From Spisula solida (lineage: Eukaryota > Mollusca > Bivalvia > Venerida > Mactridae), in contig OX365947.1 of NCBI GenBank assembly GCA_947247005.1, positions 34,118,760-34,182,759 on the forward strand: DNA of 64,000 nucleotides. The letters are read 5' to 3'. The position numbers and the translations under genes are program-made. A model generated the notes under the pieces. It was not told the origin of the DNA, did no database searches, and was given only the letters and a program-made list of their open reading frames with translations. Of the stretch, positions 45,597 to 59,682 are shown one piece after another; positions within the stretch are counted from its first letter, which is position 1, and each line of letters begins with the position of its first letter.

Positions 45597-48500
45597 CCAC
45601 GATTTTTAAATATTTAATGAACATTTTCTGTCCAAAATATTCATAAAAGTCAAGTGACGTGTCTGTCTGCGAGGCAAATAAGTAGTCAAACTTATCAGAG
45701 ATAATCTAGCAATTAATTGTTGATCGTCCAAGAGGAGAAAGTATTCGGGTTCCCGACCCTAAACCTTACGTTACAAACTTTATGATTTTGGTACGGGAAC
45801 CAAACTATAGGAGAAACAAGTACATGTAAAAACAACAAAACAACGTAAAACATAATATCAGGGTCACTTTTACGGACCACGGTCCTTTATGGACTAAATG
45901 TATACAATGCACTCAAGATTCTCTTTGAATTTAAAAATAGTCATATTTTACCCGCACTGTTCTTTGAAATACAGCGATTCACGCACGCGCAGTCACTTTT
46001 TTCTTGTAAATCTAAGTCGAATATGCCAACTGCAACACTTTTTGTCAAGTCATGGGTAGGAACATTCGAAATCTGAATTACAAATAAGAGCAGTTAGAAT
46101 ACACGTTTAGTCACACCAGTAATATTTCTGACGAACAAGGGGAGTATTTTGCATTAAATTCTAGCCAAAGTAGTTTGACTTACTAGACATGGTCGGTGAT
46201 TTGTAGGTGTCTATCCGAACTCTAAAAAGGTCGAAATTTTGCATTTATATCAAGAAAGAGTTATCTACCGTAGACATTATTTTTTTATTATGGCAGCCTT
46301 GTGTGAAGTTCATATATACTACTTATGCATCAAAATATTAATGTTTCTTGCTAACGAGAGGTTGTTGTTGATGGGAGGGACGCTCTGAAGAGCTTGCACT
46401 GTGTTTTCAGCAAGGTATGACGCTAATGTATGGAAGTACAAATGTACATGAATATATTTCCACATTCATAGTTCTAAGATGAAATGATGTTCTGCAGATA
46501 TTGTCGTTGTTGCTGCTTGTTAACTCACAGAAACACTTCAACGTGTGACAACGTAAAAGAATGTTGGCAAACATGCTGGTGTACATCGTTATCGTTAACG
46601 GGGGTCAAGAATACGCTGAAATACGCTGACGTTGCAGATACCGGTGTACCGGATAAAATGTGTAGATCTACCCGACCGTTGTAATACACACTTACGATTG
46701 GATAAAGTTAGACTAATGTAACATGCATAACGTTATAAATGCTGTATAGAGATAATGCTGTATAGAGATACACTGAACATACGCTGTGGCTGCTTTACCA
46801 CGTTACTAAACAGGGTTCACACTACGACGTTTCGGGACCGATGATTATCGACGTTTGTCACAATAATACATGTATATAATAATATAACCAGTACTTTGTT
46901 GTCTTATCCATGATACATAAAGTCGTGAGCAAAATGTCGACCCCATCGCAACACTAATAAAGTTATATTAAGAATGGAAAAGTGGAACGGAAAACGATTT
47001 TGGTCGTCTTGTTATTCACAAAGTGCGTATAAAGGACAATTAAGAACGATTTTAACGCCGTCAGCGCTTTAACGTTAACGTTGCGTACTTTTACCCCGAC
47101 TGGATAACGTAGATTGAAAATAGCGCAAAAACGGACTCGAGAACCCCGTTTTTATTTCACTTAATCAAATAAGATACTTTGAATGATATCATACGAACAT
47201 TTAAAAATAACTGACCGTCCCGTTTTCTTGCTATGTGCGTATGAATGAAAGAAATGTCACGACATTGACGCCGTCACTACTCAGCGTGCGTCGCAGTAAT
47301 ATAAACGTTACGTACATCATATTCAATATTCCTTTCTATAAATATTCCCCCTAATATGACACAGCATACATTCGGTCGGTCTAAAGCACTCAAAATGGAC
47401 TAAGTGTAGTGTCATTGTTGCTAAAGTCACAGTTAATGAAACTATAATGGACTTTTGAACTGTATATCGGTTTGTATTGAGTTTGAATGTCGAGTTTGAA
47501 TGTCGAATTAAATATGTTTGTAATGTATGTTTCATTTCAACAGTGTTAACTTACCAATTTGATGAAACTGTATCATTGTTTTTTCTCAATGTCAAGAAGT
47601 CTGAAAAACAAAGATTGAATCAGTAATAAACATGCAATATTTGTATGAATACAAACACAGTAGCTGTTGCTACTACTGATGATGGTGTAATGTGGGTTTA
47701 ACCAGGTAGCTTCCGTTACTGCTGATGATATAATGCGGGGTTAATGCTGTTACTACCGCTGATTGTGTAATACATGGTTGACAAGGCAACTGCTGCCCCT
47801 GTCTATTCTGTAATGCTGGGTTGACAAGGCAACTGCTGCCCCTGCCTATTCTGTAATGCTGGGTTGACAATGCTACTGTTACTACTGATGATGTAATGCG
47901 GATTTGACCAGGTAGCTTCCGTTACTGCTGATGGTGTAATGTGGGTTTGACCAGGTAGCTGCTGCTACTGCTGATGGTGGTGTAATGTAGGGTTTAACCA
48001 GATAGCTTCCGTTACTGCTGATTGTGTATTGTGGGTTTGACCAGGTAGCTGCTGTCACTGCTGATGGTGTAATTTGGGTTTGACCAGATAGCTGCTGTCA
48101 ATGCTGATGGTGTAAGTTGGGTTTGACCAGGTAGTTGCTGCTACTGCTGATGATGGTGTAATGCGGATTTGACCAGGTAGCTGATGCCACTGCTTATCGT
48201 GTAATGTGGGTTTGACCAGGTAGATGATGTCACTGCTGATAATGTATTTTGGGATCGACCAGGTAGCTGATGCCACTGCTTATGATGTAATGCGGGGCTG
48301 ACCAGGCAGCTGCTGTTACTACTGATGGTGTGTGTTTGACCAGGTATAATTATGCTATTACTACCGCTGTTGATATAATGTGGGTTTGACCATGCAGCTT
48401 TTGTTACAGCTGACGAGGTATAATGTGGGTTTGACCATGCAGCTTTTGTTACAGCTGACGAGGTATAATGTGGGTTTGACCATGCAGCTTTTGTTACAGC

Positions 48501-50244
48501 TGACGAGGTATAATGTGGGTTTGACCATGCAGCTTTTGTTACAGCTGACGAGGTATAATGTGGGTTTGACCATGCAGCATTTGTTACAGCTGACGAGGTA
48601 TAATGTGGGTTTGACCATGCAGCTTTTGTTACAGCTGACGAGGTATAATGTGGGTTTGACCATGCAGCTTTTGTTACAGCTGACGAGGTATAATGTGGGT
48701 TTGACCATGCAGCTTTTGTTACAGCTGACGAGGTATAATGTGGGTTTGACCATGCAGCTTTTGTTACAGCTGACGAGGTATAATGTGGGTTTGACCATGC
48801 AGCTTTTGTTACAGCTGACGAGGTATAATGTGGGTTTGACCATGCAGCTTTTGTTACAGCTGACGAGGTATAATGTGGGTTTGACCATGCAGCTTTTGTT
48901 ACAGCTGACGAGGTATAATGTGGGTTTGACCATGCAGCATTTGTTACAGCTGACGAGGTATAATGTGGGTTTGACCATGCAGCTTTTGTTACAGCTGACG
49001 AGGTATAATGTGGGTTTGACCATGCAGCTTTTGTTACAGCTGACGAGGTATAATGTGGGTTTGACCATGCAGCGTTTGTTACAGCTGACGAGGTATAATG
49101 TGGGTTTGACCATGCAGCTTTTGTTACAGCTGACGAGGTATAATGTGGGTTTGACCATGCAGCTTTTGTTACAGCTGACGAGGTATAATGTGGGTTTGAC
49201 CTGCAATGTGCTACGTCTGCTAATGATGTTATTACTTGTGGTATAATGTAAGTTATACCTTGTAACTAATGTTGAATAGTTTTTGGGTGGTGATATTCTT
49301 AGGAATTGGCGTGGTCTCTGCTGCTGCTGTTGGGATATTTCTTACAATCCTAAATTTAGGTAGCTAGCCAGGGTACTATTCTATGCAAAGCTGTGGTAAA
49401 GGATTGTACAATGTTGAGTTTTAATCAGACAAACTCTAACAATGTCCGTACCCAATGTTTACATGTAGGTTTCATAGCATATTAAGAAATTTAATTACTT
49501 CCGTAAGTGCTGTGATAAAACGGCACCATGGCTGGTCTTTAACTTTCATAGTTAATAAACCCGGAGTAATTATACTCAACAAAAAGAAAGTATCCATCAT
49601 TCATGATTTGATATTTCATGAAACATGTAAGTGAATAGAGTCAACTAAAGTTGCGTTAATGGAAATCTTAGATGAAAATGGATATTTTATATTTTGTTGA
49701 ATATAAAAAAGTTATATACACATAATAAAAATTAACATGAACATATGCCTCTCAAACTTTGACAAAGGTCGACAAGTTTTCCTTGCAGGTATTTTGCAAA
49801 TTTGATAAAATGCACTGATGAATGTTTAGAAAACAAAATGTTACACGTTGTATATATGAAACAAGACAAAAGAAATAATTGTTACACTGGTTAGCCTTTC
49901 AGTAACCTGGAAAACGACGACATTGTGGAAATGCATAGCAATGTTTTCGCTACAGACATGTTAGGACGAAGTTAACTTCATCGGGTTTTCTTAACGTAAT
50001 GTGAATATTGTTTTGCTGATCCCTATCATCAAATTAGAGTATAATGGTACGACTAGAACAAACTAATTGCTTGATATTCTCCATCAGTTCTGTACCTATA
50101 TTATTCTTGCCATTTCCTGGTTTTGCAACTTTCGGCAACTATCAAAACAAAATCGAACCAAGAATAATTCGGATAGTAAAGAAATAATCTGATGATAATC
50201 TAGCAACCGTATATGAACTCACACCAGGTGGGTGGGATTCAAAC
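45597..50244. repeat. Macrosatellite unit 1 (4648 bp)
   Basis: Composed of segment S (45597-47659, non-repetitive), a diverged satellite (47660-48372) of the 49-bp family, a homogeneous 45-bp array (about 48373-49201, 18 units), and segment U (about 49202-50244). It differs from later units by an 8-bp insertion (AAATGTAC-type duplication near 46436) and by the array length. The left boundary abuts the 43-bp satellite, not segment U. Confidence 0.95.
48373..49201. repeat. 45-bp array in macrosatellite unit 1
   Basis: About 18 copies of a unit containing GTATAATGTGGGTTTGACCA and TTTTGTTACAGCTGACGAG. Marker variants: CAGCAT in units 5 and 13, CAGCGT in unit 16. The 45-bp period gives long repetitive ORFs on both strands, which I do not regard as genes. 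Confidence 0.95.
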
Positions 50245-53200
50245 CCACGATTTTTAAATATTTAATGAACATTTTCTGTCCAAAATATTCATAAAAGTCA
50301 AGTGACGTGTCTGTCTGCGAGGCAAATAAGTAGTCAAACTTATCAGAGATAATCTAGCAATTAATTGTTGATCGTCCAAGAGGAGAAAGTATTCGGGTTC
50401 CCGACCCTAAACCTTACGTTACAAACTTTATGATTTTGGTACGGGAACCAAACTATAGGAGAAACAAGTACATGTAAAAACAACAAAACAACGTAAAACA
50501 TAATATCAGGGTCACTTTTACGGACCACGGTCCTTTATGGACTAAATGTATACAATGCACTCAAGATTCTCTTTGAATTTAAAAATAGTCATATTTTACC
50601 CGCACTGTTCTTTGAAATACAGCGATTCACGCACGCGCAGTCACTTTTTTCTTGTAAATCTAAGTCGAATATGCCAACTGCAACACTTTTTGTCAAGTCA
50701 TGGGTAGGAACATTCGAAATCTGAATTACAAATAAGAGCAGTTAGAATACACGTTTAGTCACACCAGTAATATTTCTGACGAACAAGGGGAGTATTTTGC
50801 ATTAAATTCTAGCCAAAGTAGTTTGACTTACTAGACATGGTCGGTGATTTGTAGGTGTCTATCCGAACTCTAAAAAGGTCGAAATTTTGCATTTATATCA
50901 AGAAAGAGTTATCTACCGTAGACATTATTTTTTTATTATGGCAGCCTTGTGTGAAGTTCATATATACTACTTATGCATCAAAATATTAATGTTTCTTGCT
51001 AACGAGAGGTTGTTGTTGATGGGAGGGACGCTCTGAAGAGCTTGCACTGTGTTTTCAGCAAGGTATGACGCTAATGTATGGAAGTACATGAATATATTTC
51101 CACATTCATAGTTCTAAGATGAAATGATGTTCTGCAGATATTGTCGTTGTTGCTGCTTGTTAACTCACAGAAACACTTCAACGTGTGACAACGTAAAAGA
51201 ATGTTGGCAAACATGCTGGTGTACATCGTTATCGTTAACGGGGGTCAAGAATACGCTGAAATACGCTGACGTTGCAGATACCGGTGTACCGGATAAAATG
51301 TGTAGATCTACCCGACCGTTGTAATACACACTTACGATTGGATAAAGTTAGACTAATGTAACATGCATAACGTTATAAATGCTGTATAGAGATAATGCTG
51401 TATAGAGATACACTGAACATACGCTGTGGCTGCTTTACCACGTTACTAAACAGGGTTCACACTACGACGTTTCGGGACCGATGATTATCGACGTTTGTCA
51501 CAATAATACATGTATATAATAATATAACCAGTACTTTGTTGTCTTATCCATGATACATAAAGTCGTGAGCAAAATGTCGACCCCATCGCAACACTAATAA
51601 AGTTATATTAAGAATGGAAAAGTGGAACGGAAAACGATTTTGGTCGTCTTGTTATTCACAAAGTGCGTATAAAGGACAATTAAGAACGATTTTAACGCCG
51701 TCAGCGCTTTAACGTTAACGTTGCGTACTTTTACCCCGACTGGATAACGTAGATTGAAAATAGCGCAAAAACGGACTCGAGAACCCCGTTTTTATTTCAC
51801 TTAATCAAATAAGATACTTTGAATGATATCATACGAACATTTAAAAATAACTGACCGTCCCGTTTTCTTGCTATGTGCGTATGAATGAAAGAAATGTCAC
51901 GACATTGACGCCGTCACTACTCAGCGTGCGTCGCAGTAATATAAACGTTACGTACATCATATTCAATATTCCTTTCTATAAATATTCCCCCTAATATGAC
52001 ACAGCATACATTCGGTCGGTCTAAAGCACTCAAAATGGACTAAGTGTAGTGTCATTGTTGCTAAAGTCACAGTTAATGAAACTATAATGGACTTTTGAAC
52101 TGTATATCGGTTTGTATTGAGTTTGAATGTCGAGTTTGAATGTCGAATTAAATATGTTTGTAATGTATGTTTCATTTCAACAGTGTTAACTTACCAATTT
52201 GATGAAACTGTATCATTGTTTTTTCTCAATGTCAAGAAGTCTGAAAAACAAAGATTGAATCAGTAATAAACATGCAATATTTGTATGAATACAAACACAG
52301 TAGCTGTTGCTACTACTGATGATGGTGTAATGTGGGTTTAACCAGGTAGCTTCCGTTACTGCTGATGATATAATGCGGGGTTAATGCTGTTACTACCGCT
52401 GATTGTGTAATACATGGTTGACAAGGCAACTGCTGCCCCTGTCTATTCTGTAATGCTGGGTTGACAAGGCAACTGCTGCCCCTGCCTATTCTGTAATGCT
52501 GGGTTGACAATGCTACTGTTACTACTGATGATGTAATGCGGATTTGACCAGGTAGCTTCCGTTACTGCTGATGGTGTAATGTGGGTTTGACCAGGTAGCT
52601 GCTGCTACTGCTGATGGTGGTGTAATGTAGGGTTTAACCAGATAGCTTCCGTTACTGCTGATTGTGTATTGTGGGTTTGACCAGGTAGCTGCTGTCACTG
52701 CTGATGGTGTAATTTGGGTTTGACCAGATAGCTGCTGTCAATGCTGATGGTGTAAGTTGGGTTTGACCAGGTAGTTGCTGCTACTGCTGATGATGGTGTA
52801 ATGCGGATTTGACCAGGTAGCTGATGCCACTGCTTATCGTGTAATGTGGGTTTGACCAGGTAGATGATGTCACTGCTGATAATGTATTTTGGGATCGACC
52901 AGGTAGCTGATGCCACTGCTTATGATGTAATGCGGGGCTGACCAGGCAGCTGCTGTTACTACTGATGGTGTGTGTTTGACCAGGTATAATTATGCTATTA
53001 CTACCGCTGTTGATATAATGTGGGTTTGACCATGCAGCTTTTGTTACAGCTGACGAGGTATAATGTGGGTTTGACCATGCAGCTTTTGTTACAGCTGACG
53101 AGGTATAATGTGGGTTTGACCATGCAGCTTTTGTTACAGCTGACGAGGTATAATGTGGGTTTGACCATGCAGCTTTTGTTACAGCTGACGAGGTATAATG

Positions 53201-55154
53201 TGGGTTTGACCATGCAGCATTTGTTACAGCTGACGAGGTATAATGTGGGTTTGACCATGCAGCTTTTGTTACAGCTGACGAGGTATAATGTGGGTTTGAC
53301 CATGCAGCTTTTGTTACAGCTGACGAGGTATAATGTGGGTTTGACCATGCAGCTTTTGTTACAGCTGACGAGGTATAATGTGGGTTTGACCATGCAGCTT
53401 TTGTTACAGCTGACGAGGTATAATGTGGGTTTGACCATGCAGCTTTTGTTACAGCTGACGAGGTATAATGTGGGTTTGACCATGCAGCTTTTGTTACAGC
53501 TGACGAGGTATAATGTGGGTTTGACCATGCAGCTTTTGTTACAGCTGACGAGGTATAATGTGGGTTTGACCATGCAGCATTTGTTACAGCTGACGAGGTA
53601 TAATGTGGGTTTGACCATGCAGCTTTTGTTACAGCTGACGAGGTATAATGTGGGTTTGACCATGCAGCTTTTGTTACAGCTGACGAGGTATAATGTGGGT
53701 TTGACCATGCAGCTTTTGTTACAGCTGACGAGGTATAATGTGGGTTTGACCATGCAGCTTTTGTTACAGCTGACGAGGTATAATGTGGGTTTGACCATGC
53801 AGCTTTTGTTACAGCTGACGAGGTATAATGTGGGTTTGACCATGCAGCTTTTGTTACAGCTGACGAGGTATAATGTGGGTTTGACCATGCAGCTTTTGTT
53901 ACAGCTGACGAGGTATAATGTGGGTTTGACCATGCAGCTTTTGTTACAGCTGACGAGGTATAATGTGGGTTTGACCATGCAGCGTTTGTTACAGCTGACG
54001 AGGTATAATGTGGGTTTGACCATGCAGCTTTTGTTACAGCTGACGAGGTATAATGTGGGTTTGACCATGCAGCTTTTGTTACAGCTGACGAGGTATAATG
54101 TGGGTTTGACCTGCAATGTGCTACGTCTGCTAATGATGTTATTACTTGTGGTATAATGTAAGTTATACCTTGTAACTAATGTTGAATAGTTTTTGGGTGG
54201 TGATATTCTTAGGAATTGGCGTGGTCTCTGCTGCTGCTGTTGGGATATTTCTTACAATCCTAAATTTAGGTAGCTAGCCAGGGTACTATTCTATGCAAAG
54301 CTGTGGTAAAGGATTGTACAATGTTGAGTTTTAATCAGACAAACTCTAACAATGTCCGTACCCAATGTTTACATGTAGGTTTCATAGCATATTAAGAAAT
54401 TTAATTACTTCCGTAAGTGCTGTGATAAAACGGCACCATGGCTGGTCTTTAACTTTCATAGTTAATAAACCCGGAGTAATTATACTCAACAAAAAGAAAG
54501 TATCCATCATTCATGATTTGATATTTCATGAAACATGTAAGTGAATAGAGTCAACTAAAGTTGCGTTAATGGAAATCTTAGATGAAAATGGATATTTTAT
54601 ATTTTGTTGAATATAAAAAAGTTATATACACATAATAAAAATTAACATGAACATATGCCTCTCAAACTTTGACAAAGGTCGACAAGTTTTCCTTGCAGGT
54701 ATTTTGCAAATTTGATAAAATGCACTGATGAATGTTTAGAAAACAAAATGTTACACGTTGTATATATGAAACAAGACAAAAGAAATAATTGTTACACTGG
54801 TTAGCCTTTCAGTAACCTGGAAAACGACGACATTGTGGAAATGCATAGCAATGTTTTCGCTACAGACATGTTAGGACGAAGTTAACTTCATCGGGTTTTC
54901 TTAACGTAATGTGAATATTGTTTTGCTGATCCCTATCATCAAATTAGAGTATAATGGTACGACTAGAACAAACTAATTGCTTGATATTCTCCATCAGTTC
55001 TGTACCTATATTATTCTTGCCATTTCCTGGTTTTGCAACTTTCGGCAACTATCAAAACAAAATCGAACCAAGAATAATTCGGATAGTAAAGAAATAATCT
55101 GATGATAATCTAGCAACCGTATATGAACTCACACCAGGTGGGTGGGATTCAAAC
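50245..55154. repeat. Macrosatellite unit 2 (4910 bp)
   Basis: Same order S, diverged satellite, 45-bp array, U. The outer sequence appears base-for-base identical to unit 1 over the stretches compared, except the 8-bp indel. The 45-bp array (about 53013-54111) has 24 units; markers CAGCAT at 5 and 13 are kept and CAGCGT moves to unit 22, so exactly six units (270 bp) were added between them. Confidence 0.95.
53013..54111. repeat. 45-bp array in macrosatellite unit 2
   Basis: Twenty-four copies of the same 45-bp unit; six more than in unit 1, all inserted between the second CAGCAT marker and the CAGCGT marker. Confidence 0.95.
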
Positions 55155-58100
55155 CCACGATTTTTAAATATTTAATGAACATTTTCTGTCCAAAATATTC
55201 ATAAAAGTCAAGTGACGTGTCTGTCTGCGAGGCAAATAAGTAGTCAAACTTATCAGAGATAATCTAGCAATTAATTGTTGATCGTCCAAGAGGAGAAAGT
55301 ATTCGGGTTCCCGACCCTAAACCTTACGTTACAAACTTTATGATTTTGGTACGGGAACCAAACTATAGGAGAAACAAGTACATGTAAAAACAACAAAACA
55401 ACGTAAAACATAATATCAGGGTCACTTTTACGGACCACGGTCCTTTATGGACTAAATGTATACAATGCACTCAAGATTCTCTTTGAATTTAAAAATAGTC
55501 ATATTTTACCCGCACTGTTCTTTGAAATACAGCGATTCACGCACGCGCAGTCACTTTTTTCTTGTAAATCTAAGTCGAATATGCCAACTGCAACACTTTT
55601 TGTCAAGTCATGGGTAGGAACATTCGAAATCTGAATTACAAATAAGAGCAGTTAGAATACACGTTTAGTCACACCAGTAATATTTCTGACGAACAAGGGG
55701 AGTATTTTGCATTAAATTCTAGCCAAAGTAGTTTGACTTACTAGACATGGTCGGTGATTTGTAGGTGTCTATCCGAACTCTAAAAAGGTCGAAATTTTGC
55801 ATTTATATCAAGAAAGAGTTATCTACCGTAGACATTATTTTTTTATTATGGCAGCCTTGTGTGAAGTTCATATATACTACTTATGCATCAAAATATTAAT
55901 GTTTCTTGCTAACGAGAGGTTGTTGTTGATGGGAGGGACGCTCTGAAGAGCTTGCACTGTGTTTTCAGCAAGGTATGACGCTAATGTATGGAAGTACATG
56001 AATATATTTCCACATTCATAGTTCTAAGATGAAATGATGTTCTGCAGATATTGTCGTTGTTGCTGCTTGTTAACTCACAGAAACACTTCAACGTGTGACA
56101 ACGTAAAAGAATGTTGGCAAACATGCTGGTGTACATCGTTATCGTTAACGGGGGTCAAGAATACGCTGAAATACGCTGACGTTGCAGATACCGGTGTACC
56201 GGATAAAATGTGTAGATCTACCCGACCGTTGTAATACACACTTACGATTGGATAAAGTTAGACTAATGTAACATGCATAACGTTATAAATGCTGTATAGA
56301 GATAATGCTGTATAGAGATACACTGAACATACGCTGTGGCTGCTTTACCACGTTACTAAACAGGGTTCACACTACGACGTTTCGGGACCGATGATTATCG
56401 ACGTTTGTCACAATAATACATGTATATAATAATATAACCAGTACTTTGTTGTCTTATCCATGATACATAAAGTCGTGAGCAAAATGTCGACCCCATCGCA
56501 ACACTAATAAAGTTATATTAAGAATGGAAAAGTGGAACGGAAAACGATTTTGGTCGTCTTGTTATTCACAAAGTGCGTATAAAGGACAATTAAGAACGAT
56601 TTTAACGCCGTCAGCGCTTTAACGTTAACGTTGCGTACTTTTACCCCGACTGGATAACGTAGATTGAAAATAGCGCAAAAACGGACTCGAGAACCCCGTT
56701 TTTATTTCACTTAATCAAATAAGATACTTTGAATGATATCATACGAACATTTAAAAATAACTGACCGTCCCGTTTTCTTGCTATGTGCGTATGAATGAAA
56801 GAAATGTCACGACATTGACGCCGTCACTACTCAGCGTGCGTCGCAGTAATATAAACGTTACGTACATCATATTCAATATTCCTTTCTATAAATATTCCCC
56901 CTAATATGACACAGCATACATTCGGTCGGTCTAAAGCACTCAAAATGGACTAAGTGTAGTGTCATTGTTGCTAAAGTCACAGTTAATGAAACTATAATGG
57001 ACTTTTGAACTGTATATCGGTTTGTATTGAGTTTGAATGTCGAGTTTGAATGTCGAATTAAATATGTTTGTAATGTATGTTTCATTTCAACAGTGTTAAC
57101 TTACCAATTTGATGAAACTGTATCATTGTTTTTTCTCAATGTCAAGAAGTCTGAAAAACAAAGATTGAATCAGTAATAAACATGCAATATTTGTATGAAT
57201 ACAAACACAGTAGCTGTTGCTACTACTGATGATGGTGTAATGTGGGTTTAACCAGGTAGCTTCCGTTACTGCTGATGATATAATGCGGGGTTAATGCTGT
57301 TACTACCGCTGATTGTGTAATACATGGTTGACAAGGCAACTGCTGCCCCTGTCTATTCTGTAATGCTGGGTTGACAAGGCAACTGCTGCCCCTGCCTATT
57401 CTGTAATGCTGGGTTGACAATGCTACTGTTACTACTGATGATGTAATGCGGATTTGACCAGGTAGCTTCCGTTACTGCTGATGGTGTAATGTGGGTTTGA
57501 CCAGGTAGCTGCTGCTACTGCTGATGGTGGTGTAATGTAGGGTTTAACCAGATAGCTTCCGTTACTGCTGATTGTGTATTGTGGGTTTGACCAGGTAGCT
57601 GCTGTCACTGCTGATGGTGTAATTTGGGTTTGACCAGATAGCTGCTGTCAATGCTGATGGTGTAAGTTGGGTTTGACCAGGTAGTTGCTGCTACTGCTGA
57701 TGATGGTGTAATGCGGATTTGACCAGGTAGCTGATGCCACTGCTTATCGTGTAATGTGGGTTTGACCAGGTAGATGATGTCACTGCTGATAATGTATTTT
57801 GGGATCGACCAGGTAGCTGATGCCACTGCTTATGATGTAATGCGGGGCTGACCAGGCAGCTGCTGTTACTACTGATGGTGTGTGTTTGACCAGGTATAAT
57901 TATGCTATTACTACCGCTGTTGATATAATGTGGGTTTGACCATGCAGCTTTTGTTACAGCTGACGAGGTATAATGTGGGTTTGACCATGCAGCTTTTGTT
58001 ACAGCTGACGAGGTATAATGTGGGTTTGACCATGCAGCTTTTGTTACAGCTGACGAGGTATAATGTGGGTTTGACCATGCAGCTTTTGTTACAGCTGACG

Positions 58101-59682
58101 AGGTATAATGTGGGTTTGACCATGCAGCATTTGTTACAGCTGACGAGGTATAATGTGGGTTTGACCATGCAGCTTTTGTTACAGCTGACGAGGTATAATG
58201 TGGGTTTGACCATGCAGCTTTTGTTACAGCTGACGAGGTATAATGTGGGTTTGACCATGCAGCTTTTGTTACAGCTGACGAGGTATAATGTGGGTTTGAC
58301 CATGCAGCTTTTGTTACAGCTGACGAGGTATAATGTGGGTTTGACCATGCAGCTTTTGTTACAGCTGACGAGGTATAATGTGGGTTTGACCATGCAGCTT
58401 TTGTTACAGCTGACGAGGTATAATGTGGGTTTGACCATGCAGCTTTTGTTACAGCTGACGAGGTATAATGTGGGTTTGACCATGCAGCTTTTGTTGGTTT
58501 GACCATGCAGCGTTTGTTACAGCTGACGAGGTATAATGTGGGTTTGACCATGCAGCTTTTGTTACAGCTGACGAGGTATAATGTGGGTTTGACCATGCAG
58601 CTTTTGTTACAGCTGACGAGGTATAATGTGGGTTTGACCTGCAATGTGCTACGTCTGCTAATGATGTTATTACTTGTGGTATAATGTAAGTTATACCTTG
58701 TAACTAATGTTGAATAGTTTTTGGGTGGTGATATTCTTAGGAATTGGCGTGGTCTCTGCTGCTGCTGTTGGGATATTTCTTACAATCCTAAATTTAGGTA
58801 GCTAGCCAGGGTACTATTCTATGCAAAGCTGTGGTAAAGGATTGTACAATGTTGAGTTTTAATCAGACAAACTCTAACAATGTCCGTACCCAATGTTTAC
58901 ATGTAGGTTTCATAGCATATTAAGAAATTTAATTACTTCCGTAAGTGCTGTGATAAAACGGCACCATGGCTGGTCTTTAACTTTCATAGTTAATAAACCC
59001 GGAGTAATTATACTCAACAAAAAGAAAGTATCCATCATTCATGATTTGATATTTCATGAAACATGTAAGTGAATAGAGTCAACTAAAGTTGCGTTAATGG
59101 AAATCTTAGATGAAAATGGATATTTTATATTTTGTTGAATATAAAAAAGTTATATACACATAATAAAAATTAACATGAACATATGCCTCTCAAACTTTGA
59201 CAAAGGTCGACAAGTTTTCCTTGCAGGTATTTTGCAAATTTGATAAAATGCACTGATGAATGTTTAGAAAACAAAATGTTACACGTTGTATATATGAAAC
59301 AAGACAAAAGAAATAATTGTTACACTGGTTAGCCTTTCAGTAACCTGGAAAACGACGACATTGTGGAAATGCATAGCAATGTTTTCGCTACAGACATGTT
59401 AGGACGAAGTTAACTTCATCGGGTTTTCTTAACGTAATGTGAATATTGTTTTGCTGATCCCTATCATCAAATTAGAGTATAATGGTACGACTAGAACAAA
59501 CTAATTGCTTGATATTCTCCATCAGTTCTGTACCTATATTATTCTTGCCATTTCCTGGTTTTGCAACTTTCGGCAACTATCAAAACAAAATCGAACCAAG
59601 AATAATTCGGATAGTAAAGAAATAATCTGATGATAATCTAGCAACCGTATATGAACTCACACCAGGTGGGTGGGATTCAAAC
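55155..59682. repeat. Macrosatellite unit 3 (4528 bp)
   Basis: Same architecture as unit 2 but 382 bp shorter. That equals eight 45-bp units plus 22 bp: a partial-unit deletion at about 58495 (CTTTTGTTGGTTTGACCATG) interrupts the period. The rest appears identical to unit 2 where compared. Confidence 0.95.
57923..58639. repeat. 45-bp array in macrosatellite unit 3
   Basis: About 15.5 units, with one truncated unit near 58485-58505 next to the CAGCGT marker. The CAGCAT marker at unit 5 is retained and the one at unit 13 is lost in the deletion. Confidence 0.95.

Noticed and set aside
46484..46684. 66-codon cysteine-rich ORF present in every macrosatellite unit
   Set aside because: Identical copies reflect recent duplication, not selection. 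It has no signal peptide, no regular cysteine spacing of a known family and no supporting splice context.
48361..58684. Repetitive ORFs on both strands through the 45-bp arrays (up to 378 codons, 15-residue repeats)
   Set aside because: The period is a multiple of 3 and the unit lacks stops, so both strands are open by construction. The frames lack splice or start context, and the 22-bp deletion in unit 3 breaks the frame without apparent constraint.
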